From Muribaculaceae bacterium (lineage in GTDB: Bacteria > Bacteroidota > Bacteroidia > Bacteroidales > Muribaculaceae): a stretch of DNA of 64,000 bases. Position 1 is the first letter of the stretch. The number at the start of each line of letters is the position of its first letter. Location of the stretch: the NCBI GenBank assembly GCA_017462345.1, contig JAFTRI010000023.1, positions 1 to 64,000 of the forward strand, given 5' to 3'. This document shows positions 35,559-44,546 of this stretch, in pieces. Made by a program: the position numbers and the translations under genes. The notes under the pieces were generated by a model. The model did no database searches and was not told the DNA's origin. It saw only the letters and a program-made list of their open reading frames with translations.

Positions 35559-35680
35559 ACACTTTATTTCACAAGGTAAAAATTTTCAGTCATGTTTTTA
35601 TTGCCGGCTGCGCCGGCACAACAATTGACGAGACTATAACCATTAATGACAGAAAGATGTATCTCATAATATTTCCATTA

Positions 35681-38299
35681 TTATTTCTTGTTAAATACAT
35701 TTTCGATATTCTGAATCTGGAAATCATAGAAATTGCGTGTCATCACGTCCGATGTCAACGCACGTTTTGATTTATAGAGGCTCAGCACTTTGCGCAACTG
35801 GGCTGTCATCAGCGGCTGCAGCTCTATGGATGACAATACCGGTTGACCCATAAGCAGACGGTAAAACGACCTGTCGCCATCAACCCCATCCTCGTGTATG
35901 TGATGACACACGCTGCACGGCACCGCAGGTTCTATACCTTCAGCCATCATCATTTCATACTCCTCGGTCGCAGTCAATGTCTTTTTTGTTGTTGACTTTG
36001 CCGGTGCAGGCTGTAGTCCCGAATACTTTATCATCGCCGTAATGGCCGAAGCCTGAAGATTTCGCTCGACAGCATCCAGTTTCTTTCCCGAATAGGTCGC
36101 AGAGAATATTCCACGCATGGCATCATTCATGTAGGATGTCAACGTATAATTGTTCACAGGGTCAGCCTCCCCACCTTCAAGGATACGCTGCAGATTTCCT
36201 GATGACAACAGGCAACCTACCACATTCCGTTGGAACTTAGCCTGCCACTGGTAAGGTTCTTCCCATTTCGCAATCAGAGCCTTCGGAGCAAGCCAACCGC
36301 AGGAACGCACCTGCTTGAGCAACCAGTCCATCGCACGCTTCTGCTCCGCACGTGATATATAGCTCTTGGCAGCACCGTCATCGTGCCCCTGCCTTATCTC
36401 TTTGAACACCACTCCTCCGATATAGGGATAAACATGTCCCACATGGCGTAAATACTGTTGTACCACAGCCCGGTAAGTATCCATCAGAGGCTTGTAGTTC
36501 TCTCCCGGTTCACCGGCCCACTCCTCAAGATTCTCCATTATTATCTTTAGGTTTGAAATAGACATCTCACCGGCTTTTATATGGTCATTCCCCAAATCCT
36601 CAGTCTGGTCGGTAGGGTCGATAAGTCCCATAAACTGCTGAGCACCGAATTCATACATCTTGTCGCCGTCATGACTTCGTATCCAACTGTCAAGTACAGG
36701 TTTCTCGTCTTCCATCGTTTCAGCTCCCGGTATTATACGATAACCCCAATTTATGGCATGAATGTCATATACCCCGATGGGAGGAGGGGTCAGACGCACT
36801 CCCCTCTCATAGTCACCGGGCTGAGCCACAAAATTGTTTCGGGCATAGTCCATGATGCTCGGAGTTGTCCCGTATTTCTGCGTGAACCCGGGATCGCGCA
36901 GGTTTTCAACAGTAAATGAATAGGATGCGCCCATATTATGCATCAATCCCAGACAGTGGCCTATCTCATGTGCAGCAACGTATGTCAGCGACTCGTACAT
37001 CACCGAATCGGCAAACACCTTGGTTCGCACTCGGGGATCAACTGCCGCCGTCTGCGTAAATCGCCAGTTATGCACAAGCGACAATATGTTATGATACCAT
37101 ATAACATCAGCTCCAAGTATTTCTCCGGTACGGGGATCGACGTATGACGGGCCCATCGCATTGGCTGTAGTTGTAACACAGTATCTCACACAGAAATAGC
37201 GCATGTCATCAGGATCAAAGTCCGGGTCATTCTTCGGATAGTCCCGAGCTTCGATGGCATTCTTGAACCCGGCAGCCTCAAATGCCACGTTCCAGTACTC
37301 TATACCCTCTTTGACCGCACCGCGCCACTTTTCGGGGAATGCCGAGTCAACATAGAACACTATCTTTTTTTTAGGTTCGACAAGTTTTCCTGCAAAATAG
37401 TCCTCCATCTCCTCGTCCCGCGGTTCAAGGCGATGACGATGTATTATCGTGTAGGGAGTCACTCGGTCAAGCGAAGAGGAATAAAGCATTTTATCTGTAC
37501 AAAAATAGCCTACACGATTGTCCTGCATACGCGATTTCATCACATCATCAGGAAGTTTTACAATAGAGCGTGACATCACCACCGTATAAGGACGTGTCGC
37601 AGTCGGGGTCGTATATGCCAGCCGGCTTTCTATTTCAAGATTCTCGGGAAATGACTTTACCGCCGTGACAGCCGAACCGTCGGCATAGTAAGTTCCCTTT
37701 ATCCCGTCACGTGCGCCCAACTGCTTGGCCACCGGGCCGTTGTCCTTAATTGGCGTTATCGATTTCTCATTCCCGCTGAAAAATGATGTCACATCTATAA
37801 GCACGTTGCCTTTCCACTGTTTCTCAATCTTGAAACCCTTTAATACAGGATTGATGAAATTACGTTCAAAAGACGCCTTTATGGGATCGTCCGCGGCAAC
37901 GACATTGGCATGTTGCACAAGTGTCAGATACACCTTAGTGTCATCTTTGGTAAAATTAATCAGCATCGGGGACGAACACATCTGACCGGCAACATAATCG
38001 CTTGTCCTGGAAACATTCTTAATGCGATTTACCAGCATATAGTCATGAGCGAACGCACTGTCGGGAATTTCAAGCAACAGCTTTCCTTTCTTGTCGAGAT
38101 ACGCATTAAACATACCCTTATATACCTTGGAATCGGCAATGGCTTTCTTGAAATCGGCACTGTCCTTGGCTGCGCCCGTAAGTTCCACCTTAGGCTTTGC
38201 CTCTTCTGCTTTCTTTTTCTTTGCCGGCATTTCAAATACAGAAATTGACAGAGCAAACACGACGGCACATAGCCTGATAATGTTGGTTCTAATCGACAT
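35681..38299 (-). CDS. Zinc-dependent metalloprotease (DUF5117/DUF4953 group)
   Basis: The 872-residue exported protein has an N-terminal signal (IIRLCAVVFALSISVFEMPA). It carries the extended zincin site HEIGHCLGLMH at 444-454, preceded by the VEPKKKIVFYVDSAFPEKWRGAVKEGIEYWN segment typical of the group. The family is widespread in Bacteroidetes and presumed to be periplasmic or surface peptidases. The C-terminal part has a Cys-x-x-Cys-His-His pattern (VPCSVCHHIHEDG) that might bind a second metal or haem; this is inference. It is a single gene with its own promoter and a leader of about 127 bases. Confidence 0.9.
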   Translation of the reverse strand: MSIRTNIIRLCAVVFALSISVFEMPAKKKKAEEAKPKVELTGAAKDSADFKKAIADSKVYKGMFNAYLDKKGKLLLEIPDSAFAHDYMLVNRIKNVSRTSDYVAGQMCSSPMLINFTKDDTKVYLTLVQHANVVAADDPIKASFERNFINPVLKGFKIEKQWKGNVLIDVTSFFSGNEKSITPIKDNGPVAKQLGARDGIKGTYYADGSAVTAVKSFPENLEIESRLAYTTPTATRPYTVVMSRSIVKLPDDVMKSRMQDNRVGYFCTDKMLYSSSLDRVTPYTIIHRHRLEPRDEEMEDYFAGKLVEPKKKIVFYVDSAFPEKWRGAVKEGIEYWNVAFEAAGFKNAIEARDYPKNDPDFDPDDMRYFCVRYCVTTTANAMGPSYVDPRTGEILGADVIWYHNILSLVHNWRFTQTAAVDPRVRTKVFADSVMYESLTYVAAHEIGHCLGLMHNMGASYSFTVENLRDPGFTQKYGTTPSIMDYARNNFVAQPGDYERGVRLTPPPIGVYDIHAINWGYRIIPGAETMEDEKPVLDSWIRSHDGDKMYEFGAQQFMGLIDPTDQTEDLGNDHIKAGEMSISNLKIIMENLEEWAGEPGENYKPLMDTYRAVVQQYLRHVGHVYPYIGGVVFKEIRQGHDDGAAKSYISRAEQKRAMDWLLKQVRSCGWLAPKALIAKWEEPYQWQAKFQRNVVGCLLSSGNLQRILEGGEADPVNNYTLTSYMNDAMRGIFSATYSGKKLDAVERNLQASAITAMIKYSGLQPAPAKSTTKKTLTATEEYEMMMAEGIEPAVPCSVCHHIHEDGVDGDRSFYRLLMGQPVLSSIELQPLMTAQLRKVLSLYKSKRALTSDVMTRNFYDFQIQNIENVFNKK

Positions 38300-38432
38300 A
38301 GTCAGTTTATTAATATTTATTCATTTCCAAGAAAAAGGCATTTTATTCCAAAACAGCGTGTCCACAATGAGTGTAGGCTTTTATCTGCCCATATCACATT
38401 TGCATAAAAATGCCTATATTCCTAATAAAATC

Positions 38433-38440
38433 CAAAAATA
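38433..38440 (-). promoter_or_regulatory. Promoter -7 element TATTTTTG of the metalloprotease gene
   Basis: This is a TAnnTTTG match on the minus strand. It leaves a leader of about 127 bases containing a small GCAT/ATGC stem. Apart from this and the pfkA terminator, 38300-38565 holds nothing else I can identify. Confidence 0.55.
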
Positions 38441-38507
38441 GAGAGATTGCACGATGCACCAAACACAATACCCCAACTTTAACATCAATTAAGGAGTTTA
38501 TATAATG

Positions 38508-38543
38508 ACAAAAGGATACCCCACGCCTCATGAGATACCCTTT
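38508..38543 (-). terminator. Terminator after pfkA
   Basis: On the minus strand AAAGGGTATC pairs with GGTATCCTTT (two G-U pairs) and is followed by a T-run, about 23 bases after the pfkA stop. Confidence 0.7.
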
Positions 38544-38565
38544 CAGCCGATAATTTGTCCCGATG

Positions 38566-39546
38566 TCATATCGACAGTCGGCGCAACGTATTCAACAAGT
38601 CACGATTTATGGGCTTGTCATTCTTTATCGCTTTTGTGAACGGGACATACACAATCTCGTCATTGGAAATACCTATCATCACATTGCGCTGATCCTCAAG
38701 AAGTGCATCTATCGCCGCTGCTCCCATGCGCGATGCAAGAATACGGTCGCTTGCGGTAGGCGAACCACCCCGCTGTAAATGTCCGAGTATCGACACACGC
38801 ACGTCATATCCCGGATATTCGTTCTTGACACGTTCGGCAAGAGCCATTGCCCCTCCTGTGACAGGGCTTTCGGCCACGAGCACTATCGACGAGTTCTTAC
38901 TCTTGCGGAAACCGTTCTGTATCAGTTCGGCAAGCTGGTCGACCTCAGTCGATATCTCAGGAATAATAGCAGCTTCTGCTCCCGACGCGATAGCTCCGTT
39001 AAGAGCAAGGAATCCGGCATCGCGTCCCATAACCTCAATGAAGAAGAGACGCTCATGGGATGTCGCCGTATCACGTATCTTGTCAACGCATTGCATGATA
39101 GTATTCAAAGCGGTGTCATATCCTATGGTACGGTCTGTCCCGTAAAGATCGTTGTCTATCGTCCCGGGAAGACCGATAATCGGGAGATTGAACTCGTTGG
39201 CAAAGACTCGGGCTCCGGTCAATGAGCCGTCACCACCGATAACGACCAATGCGTCAATCTCATGCCGTTTCATCACATCGTATGCAAGCTGGCGGCCTTC
39301 AGGTGTCTGAAATTCCTTACACCGCGCGGTTTTCAGTATCGTACCGCCCATCTGGATTATATTTGAGACATTCTGGGTCTTGAATTCGACTATCTCATCG
39401 GTTATGAGACCACGGTACCCGCGATATATACCCTTAACTTTAAATCCGCTGAATATTGCTGAACGTGTCACGGCACGGATTGCAGCATTCATTCCCGGGG
39501 CATCACCTCCTGAGGTAAGAATCCCCACACATTTAATCTCTGCCAT
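38566..39546 (-). CDS. pfkA: ATP-dependent 6-phosphofructokinase
   Basis: The 326-residue protein has the length of bacterial PfkA. It shows [26 protein letters not shown] and [13 protein letters not shown]. The Gly residues in GGDGS and PGT, where pyrophosphate-dependent enzymes have Asp and Lys, mark an ATP-dependent type. It phosphorylates fructose 6-phosphate in glycolysis. Its promoter lies at 39596-39603 and a hairpin terminator follows. Confidence 0.96.
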   Translation of the reverse strand: MAEIKCVGILTSGGDAPGMNAAIRAVTRSAIFSGFKVKGIYRGYRGLITDEIVEFKTQNVSNIIQMGGTILKTARCKEFQTPEGRQLAYDVMKRHEIDALVVIGGDGSLTGARVFANEFNLPIIGLPGTIDNDLYGTDRTIGYDTALNTIMQCVDKIRDTATSHERLFFIEVMGRDAGFLALNGAIASGAEAAIIPEISTEVDQLAELIQNGFRKSKNSSIVLVAESPVTGGAMALAERVKNEYPGYDVRVSILGHLQRGGSPTASDRILASRMGAAAIDALLEDQRNVMIGISNDEIVYVPFTKAIKNDKPINRDLLNTLRRLSI

Positions 39547-39595
39547 CTTTATTCAGGTTTTATATATAAACAAACAATCTTGTAGAATTTCCTTG

Positions 39596-39603
39596 CAAAG
39601 ATA
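39596..39603 (-). promoter_or_regulatory. Promoter -7 element TATCTTTG of pfkA
   Basis: This is a perfect match on the minus strand, 49 bases before the pfkA start. Confidence 0.72.
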
Positions 39604-39709
39604 GCGAATGCCACCGATAATCAAAACAAAAACGTCAGCATCACGGCATATCTTTTCCGCTTTCCGGACAGCATTGCAACCGTTTGGCACAACCCATATC
39701 CACAACAGA

Positions 39710-39742
39710 AAATGGCCGCATCATTTTTTGACACAGCCATTT
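39710..39742 (-). terminator. Terminator after the saccharopine-dehydrogenase-like gene
   Basis: On the minus strand AAATGGC pairs with GCCATTT, followed by TCTG. It lies 28 bases after the stop and begins AATGGCTGTGTCA like the hairpin at 17928-17962. Confidence 0.65.
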
Positions 39743-39769
39743 GATATATCATCGTATAAACACACGCAG

Positions 39770-40978
39770 CTACTTCACGGCATCCACCTCAAGATCCCCT
39801 CCATGAACCTCATGCCAGGGAAGTCCCTGCTTGTTCAGCTGCTCCATGAAAGGATCGGGATCGAATTCCTCTACGTTATGTACTCCGGGCTTGTTCCACT
39901 TTCCGGTAAGGAACATCATTGCCCCTATCATCGCGGGGACACCGGTAGTATAGCTCACGGCTTGCATACCGGTCTCCTTGAATGCCTCTTCGTGGCTGCA
40001 ATTGTTGTAGATATAGTACGTTGCCTGCTTGCCCGACTTATCCTTTCCGGAAATACGGCATCCGATCGATGTCTCACCGTGATAATTCTCCCCGAGATCC
40101 TGCGGATTGGGCAAGACGGCCTTGAGGAACTGCAACGGGACAATCTTGACTCCGTTATATTCCACTTCGTCGATACGGGCCATCCCTATATTCTGGATCA
40201 CACGCAGGTGAGTCAGATATTCCTGCCCGAATGTCATCCAGAAACGTGCACGCTTGATTGTCGGGAAGTTGATTACAAGTGATTCAAGTTCCTCATGATA
40301 CAGGAGATAAGAATCACGCGGACCGATATTGGGATAAGTGAGCGGTGCATGTATCTCAAGAGGTTTGGTGGTAACCCACTCGCCATCCTGATAATAACGT
40401 CCGTTCTGGGTTATCTCACGTATATTGATTTCGGGATTGAAATTGGTCGCAAATGCCTTGCCATGATCCCCTGCGTTGCAGTCGACAATATCGAGGTATT
40501 CCATCTCGGAGAAATGATGCTTTGCAGCGTATGCCGTGAACACACCCGACACACCCGGATCAAATCCGCAACCGAGTATAGCTGTCAGTCCGGCTTTTTC
40601 AAAACGTTCGCGATAAGCCCACTGCCATGAATACTCGAAGTGAGCGACATCCTTCGGCTCATAATTTGCAGTGTCAAGATAATTCACTCCACACTCCAGA
40701 CATGCATCCATTATCGTCAAGTCCTGATAAGGGAGAGCCACGTTTATCACAAGATCGGGCTTGTGACGATTAAACAGTTCGACAAGTTGCGTCACACTGT
40801 CGGCATCAACCGAGTCGGTTGTGATATTGGATGCACCTATTGCCTTGGCTACGGCATCACACTTGCTGCGAGTGCGTGAAGCGAGAACGATTTCGGTGAA
40901 CACATCAGGGTTCTGAGCACATTTGTGGGCAACCACGGTTCCTACACCGCCGGCACCTATTATTATGACTTTTGCCAT
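39770..40978 (-). CDS. Saccharopine dehydrogenase family protein, probable carboxynorspermidine dehydrogenase
   Basis: The 402-residue protein has an N-terminal NAD(P) fold (VIIIGAGGVGTVVAHKCAQ) and the VINVALPYQDLTIMDACLECGVNYLDTANYEP and ILGCGFDPGVSGVFTAYAAKH motifs of the carboxynorspermidine synthase/dehydrogenase branch. It would reductively condense a diamine with aspartate semialdehyde in the alternative spermidine pathway. The decarboxylase partner (nspC) is not in the window. Only a weak promoter (TAATTTAG near 41026) is seen. Confidence 0.88.
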   Translation of the reverse strand: MAKVIIIGAGGVGTVVAHKCAQNPDVFTEIVLASRTRSKCDAVAKAIGASNITTDSVDADSVTQLVELFNRHKPDLVINVALPYQDLTIMDACLECGVNYLDTANYEPKDVAHFEYSWQWAYRERFEKAGLTAILGCGFDPGVSGVFTAYAAKHHFSEMEYLDIVDCNAGDHGKAFATNFNPEINIREITQNGRYYQDGEWVTTKPLEIHAPLTYPNIGPRDSYLLYHEELESLVINFPTIKRARFWMTFGQEYLTHLRVIQNIGMARIDEVEYNGVKIVPLQFLKAVLPNPQDLGENYHGETSIGCRISGKDKSGKQATYYIYNNCSHEEAFKETGMQAVSYTTGVPAMIGAMMFLTGKWNKPGVHNVEEFDPDPFMEQLNKQGLPWHEVHGGDLEVDAVK

Positions 40979-41103
40979 TGTTGGATTTAATTACGCGTAA
41001 TAAAAAGGTTAACAATATTTCCCGCTAAATTACATCATTTCCCGCCACCGTCAAAATAACAACCGAAAAAATTCCCTTTCCTGGATTTTCAGCCATTACG
41101 GCG

Positions 41104-42009
41104 CTATGATCGCTGGAACTCGGTGGGAGACATTCCGGTGAGGTGCTTGAAATACTTACCGAACGATGACTGGTTGGAAAAATTCAGTTCGTATGCTATC
41201 TGCTGCACATTTTTTCCCGAGAACCGCAGGAGATTTTTCGCTTCGAGGATGACGTACTCATCAATCCACTCGGCAGCAGAACGGCCTGTCGATTCTTTTA
41301 TGATAAGAGACAGGTATTTAGGCGAAATAAACAATTTATCGGCATAAAACCCCACCGAACGTTCCTGTTTGTGGAACTTGTGTACAAGATGCATGAAATC
41401 ATAGACATAATTCACCCGTCGCGACCGCGGACGTTCTGTATCCTCAGTATCTTCTGCACGCGTTGAAGCAAACTGCATCATCTGGTACAATATCGATGCG
41501 ATAAGATTTCTGGAAATACTCCTCACATAAATGCTCTCAGTATTTTTTGCAGTATTAAGGTGCAACAGTTCCCAATACCGTTGCAACAGGCTTGACTCAT
41601 CGGGTGTCAGTGCCACTATCGGAGTACGGCGATTCAGCGAGAACCGTTTGGGATTCACCGTATTGAAATCTATGTTTATGTCCCTCATGAATTTTGAGGA
41701 AATAAACAGTGTGTAAGCCTCAATATTCCCCAAATCTGACGCATTGATCCTCATTATGTCATTTGCCCCCATTATAACAAGGGAATTGGCTGCTATCTCG
41801 TATGACGACAAATTGATATCCATAGGTATATTCCCTGAGAGACACAGAATCATGGTCAGACCGTCAAATCTGTTGGCAGCAGATATATCCGACGGCATTC
41901 CGTTTCCGGGTGTAATATGTGCAAACACATAATCCTCTCCAAACCGGCTATACTCGGACGAAAAACTCTTAATGTTCTTAATTTGTGATATTTCTATTGT
42001 CTGTTCCAT
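41104..42009 (-). CDS. AraC family transcriptional regulator
   Basis: The 301-residue protein has a cupin-like N-terminal sensing region and a C-terminal AraC/XylS double helix-turn-helix. The latter is visible as FYADKLFISPKYLSLIIKESTG and the signature IAYELNFSNQSSFGKYFKHLTGMSPTEFQ. The ligand is unknown. It is transcribed alone and away from the flippase-like gene, so a divergent target is possible but not shown. Confidence 0.92.
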   Translation of the reverse strand: MEQTIEISQIKNIKSFSSEYSRFGEDYVFAHITPGNGMPSDISAANRFDGLTMILCLSGNIPMDINLSSYEIAANSLVIMGANDIMRINASDLGNIEAYTLFISSKFMRDINIDFNTVNPKRFSLNRRTPIVALTPDESSLLQRYWELLHLNTAKNTESIYVRSISRNLIASILYQMMQFASTRAEDTEDTERPRSRRVNYVYDFMHLVHKFHKQERSVGFYADKLFISPKYLSLIIKESTGRSAAEWIDEYVILEAKNLLRFSGKNVQQIAYELNFSNQSSFGKYFKHLTGMSPTEFQRS

Positions 42010-42031
42010 CGCTCTATTGGTAATTTTTTCG

Positions 42032-42039
42032 CAAAATTA
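42032..42039 (-). promoter_or_regulatory. Promoter -7 element TAATTTTG of the AraC-type gene
   Basis: This is a TAnnTTTG match on the minus strand, 22 bases before the start. Confidence 0.65.
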
Positions 42040-42166
42040 GAGCTTTTCATTTAATGCAATACCTTAATTGTATTTAAATACGACTTATCGACCAATATAT
42101 TATCCCCAAAGAACATTTCGTGGCAATTGACTGTCTGAAGCGTTGTAGACATTCGGAATAATTATC

Positions 42167-42174
42167 TATATTTG
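42167..42174 (+). promoter_or_regulatory. Promoter -7 element TATATTTG of the YbhN-like gene
   Basis: This TAnnTTTG match lies 20 bases before the GTG at 42195 and supports that start. Confidence 0.7.
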
Positions 42175-42194
42175 CAACACAAATAACACGTACC

Positions 42195-43226
42195 GTGAGC
42201 CGACAACAATTGACAAAACTGGCACGAAACTCCTTTAAATACATCATCCCGCTGGTCATCAGCATCGGGTTGTGCTATCTGCTGTTTACTGACATCGATT
42301 TCAACGAGATGATCGCGAAGATAAAGGATGAGAACAATTGCCTGTGGTGGATAGGCCTGGCTCTGTTTCTCAGTATATTTTCTCATATCATCAGGGCAAT
42401 GCGTTGGCGCATCCAACTGCGCACGCTTAATATCAACTCGCCACTGAATGCATTGGTCAACAGCATTTTCGGGACATACGCCGTAAACCTTGTATTTCCA
42501 CGTCTTGGTGAATTATGGCGCACAGGATACATATCCCAGCGGCAAGGAGCTTCGTTCCCGAATGTTTTCGGTTCAATGGTTGCCGAACGTTTCGCTGACA
42601 CAATCACAGTACTCACCCTCACCGTCATCACATTCCTGTTGGCAGGCAATGACATCATGGCATTCATTCAGGAATCGCACGAAACATACGATAAACTGGC
42701 CAGCCTGTTCTCCTCTCCATACTTATGGCTGGCACTGGCAGCCGTTTCAGCATTTCTGTGGTGGTTCTTCACACACAAGTCCGACAATTCCGTTATCCGC
42801 AAGACAAAAGAAGCCATAAAAGGTCTGTGGCAAGGATTTGCTGCCATCACACGAATGAAAAACAAAGGCAGATGGCTGATACTCACCCTGATGCTGTGGG
42901 GATGCTACTTCCTGCAACTGTACGTTGCATTCTATGCATTCCCCGAGACCGCTGAAGCCCTTGAGAAACACGGCACAATAATCGCACTTGTGTGCTTCGT
43001 CCTGTCAAGCATCTCAATGGGAGTTCCATCCAACGGGGGCATCGGGCCATGGCAGTTTGCCGTAATATTCGCATTACACAACCTTTATGGGATAGACAAG
43101 ATGACATCGGTTGCATTCGCCAACCTCGTGCTCGGGGCACAGACATGCCTGCTTATCCTGTTAGGGCTATACACATTTGCATCCATTGCCATTGAGAATC
43201 GGCGCAAACGGCAAATCGCGCAGTAG
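42195..43226 (+). CDS. YbhN/UPF0104 family membrane protein (LPG synthase-like transmembrane region)
   Basis: The protein has 343 residues with a GTG start. It has about eight membrane helices and the family segments IIRAMRWRIQLR, FGTYAVNLVFPRLGELWRTGYI and SMGVPSNGGIGPWQFAVIFALH. Relatives include the flippase-like region of lysyl-phosphatidylglycerol synthases, but the soluble transferase domain is absent. A lipid-related membrane role is inference. Confidence 0.87.
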   Translation: MSRQQLTKLARNSFKYIIPLVISIGLCYLLFTDIDFNEMIAKIKDENNCLWWIGLALFLSIFSHIIRAMRWRIQLRTLNINSPLNALVNSIFGTYAVNLVFPRLGELWRTGYISQRQGASFPNVFGSMVAERFADTITVLTLTVITFLLAGNDIMAFIQESHETYDKLASLFSSPYLWLALAAVSAFLWWFFTHKSDNSVIRKTKEAIKGLWQGFAAITRMKNKGRWLILTLMLWGCYFLQLYVAFYAFPETAEALEKHGTIIALVCFVLSSISMGVPSNGGIGPWQFAVIFALHNLYGIDKMTSVAFANLVLGAQTCLLILLGLYTFASIAIENRRKRQIAQ

Positions 43227-43319
43227 TCAGGCAATAGCATTATTTCCGAGGAAGACGTTCCATTATAAATAATTATGCGTCCTAAACAATATTTAAAGGG
43301 AACTTTGTGGAATTTCAGC

Positions 43320-43327
43320 TATCTTTA
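43320..43327 (+). promoter_or_regulatory. Promoter -7-like element TATCTTTA before the NamZ-like gene
   Basis: It differs from TAnnTTTG in the last base. It lies 24 bases before the ATG at 43352, favouring that start over the in-frame start at 43307. Confidence 0.5.
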
Positions 43328-43351
43328 CACCGTCAATTATCAAAAAGAGCA

Positions 43352-44521
43352 ATGGTCAAAAAATTCATTACATTTCTCTGTCACTTCTTTCTCGGTATAA
43401 TATGCCTGCAGGCACAAGACATCACAGTCGGTGCTGCTTTCCCCGACAAATATGTACCGCTACTGTCCGGCAAGAAAGTCGCACTATTCTCCAACCACAC
43501 CGGAATGGTGGGCAATCGCCACACCCTTGACATCATGCTTGACAACGGGGTGAATGTGACAACGATATTCTCCCCCGAGCACGGATTCCGCGGAGATGCC
43601 GATGCCGGTGAACATGTAGGCAGTTCTGTCGACACCAAGACCGGAATACCCATCGCATCCCTATATGACGGTAAAGAACGTATGCCATCAAAGGACGTGA
43701 TGGGAAATATCGACATTATAGTCGTGGATATACAGGATGTGGGATTACGCTATTACACCTACTATTGTACAATGACCGACCTGATGAATGCAGCCATAAC
43801 CTACGGTAAGGAATTTATGGTTCTTGACCGTCCCAATCCCAACGGGATGTATGTCGACGGCCCGATTCTTGACATGAAATACCAATCAGGAGTAGGACGG
43901 CTGCCAATTCCTGTTGTACACGGGCTGACAATGGGCGAGATTGCAACCATGGCCAACGGCGAGGGCTGGCTTAAAGACGGGGAAAAAGTGCCATTGACCG
44001 TAATCAGGTGTGAGGGCTACACCCATAATTCACGATATGAACTGCCCATCGCGCCTTCGCCCAATCTGCGCACAATGAAATCAATATATCTTTATCCGTC
44101 GACATGCTACTTCGAAGCAACCCCTGTGAGCCTCGGCCGCGGGACCGATTCCCCGTTTGAAATATACGGGCATCCCGACATGACCGGATACGAATACTCT
44201 TTCACTCCGCGCAGCGTCCCGGGAGCGAAGAATCCTCCACAACTTGACAAGACCTGTAAAGGACGCGACCTACGCAACCTCGACAACGAGGAGATCATCG
44301 CCAAAGGCATCAACCTCGAATATCTCCTTGATGCTTACCACAATCTGCACATTCCCGCCGATAAGTTCTTCACAGGATTTTTCGAAAAACTTATCGGAGA
44401 CGGTAATATCCGTAAAATGATAGAAGACGGCGCCAGTGCCGACGAGATAAAGTCGACATGGAGAGATGACGTGGAAAAATTCAAAAAACAGCGAAAGCCC
44501 TATCTGCTTTATAGCGAATAA
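43352..44521 (+). CDS. DUF1343 protein, NamZ-type exo-beta-N-acetylmuramidase
   Basis: The start was set at 43352 (MVKKFITFLCHFFLGIICLQAQ, a signal peptide), giving 389 residues. Conserved DUF1343 motifs are ALFSNHTGMV, FSPEHGFRGDADAGEHV, VDIQDVGLRYYTYYCTM and LDRPNPNGMYVDGPIL. The family includes NamZ enzymes (GH171), which release MurNAc from the non-reducing end of peptidoglycan fragments. It is followed after 25 bases by a sodium symporter gene, suggesting coupled release and uptake. Confidence 0.88.
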   Translation: MVKKFITFLCHFFLGIICLQAQDITVGAAFPDKYVPLLSGKKVALFSNHTGMVGNRHTLDIMLDNGVNVTTIFSPEHGFRGDADAGEHVGSSVDTKTGIPIASLYDGKERMPSKDVMGNIDIIVVDIQDVGLRYYTYYCTMTDLMNAAITYGKEFMVLDRPNPNGMYVDGPILDMKYQSGVGRLPIPVVHGLTMGEIATMANGEGWLKDGEKVPLTVIRCEGYTHNSRYELPIAPSPNLRTMKSIYLYPSTCYFEATPVSLGRGTDSPFEIYGHPDMTGYEYSFTPRSVPGAKNPPQLDKTCKGRDLRNLDNEEIIAKGINLEYLLDAYHNLHIPADKFFTGFFEKLIGDGNIRKMIEDGASADEIKSTWRDDVEKFKKQRKPYLLYSE

Positions 44522-44546
44522 ATAATCCCTTAAACACTTTGGAACC

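Noticed and set aside
35602..35618. TGCCGGC/GCCGGCA palindrome as a terminator of the metalloprotease gene
   Set aside because: Perfect stem, but no T-run on either strand and about 60 bases from the stop; left uncalled.
39608..40282. 224-codon plus-strand reading frame
   Set aside because: It lies opposite the saccharopine-dehydrogenase-like gene, which has full family motifs; the product resembles nothing I know.
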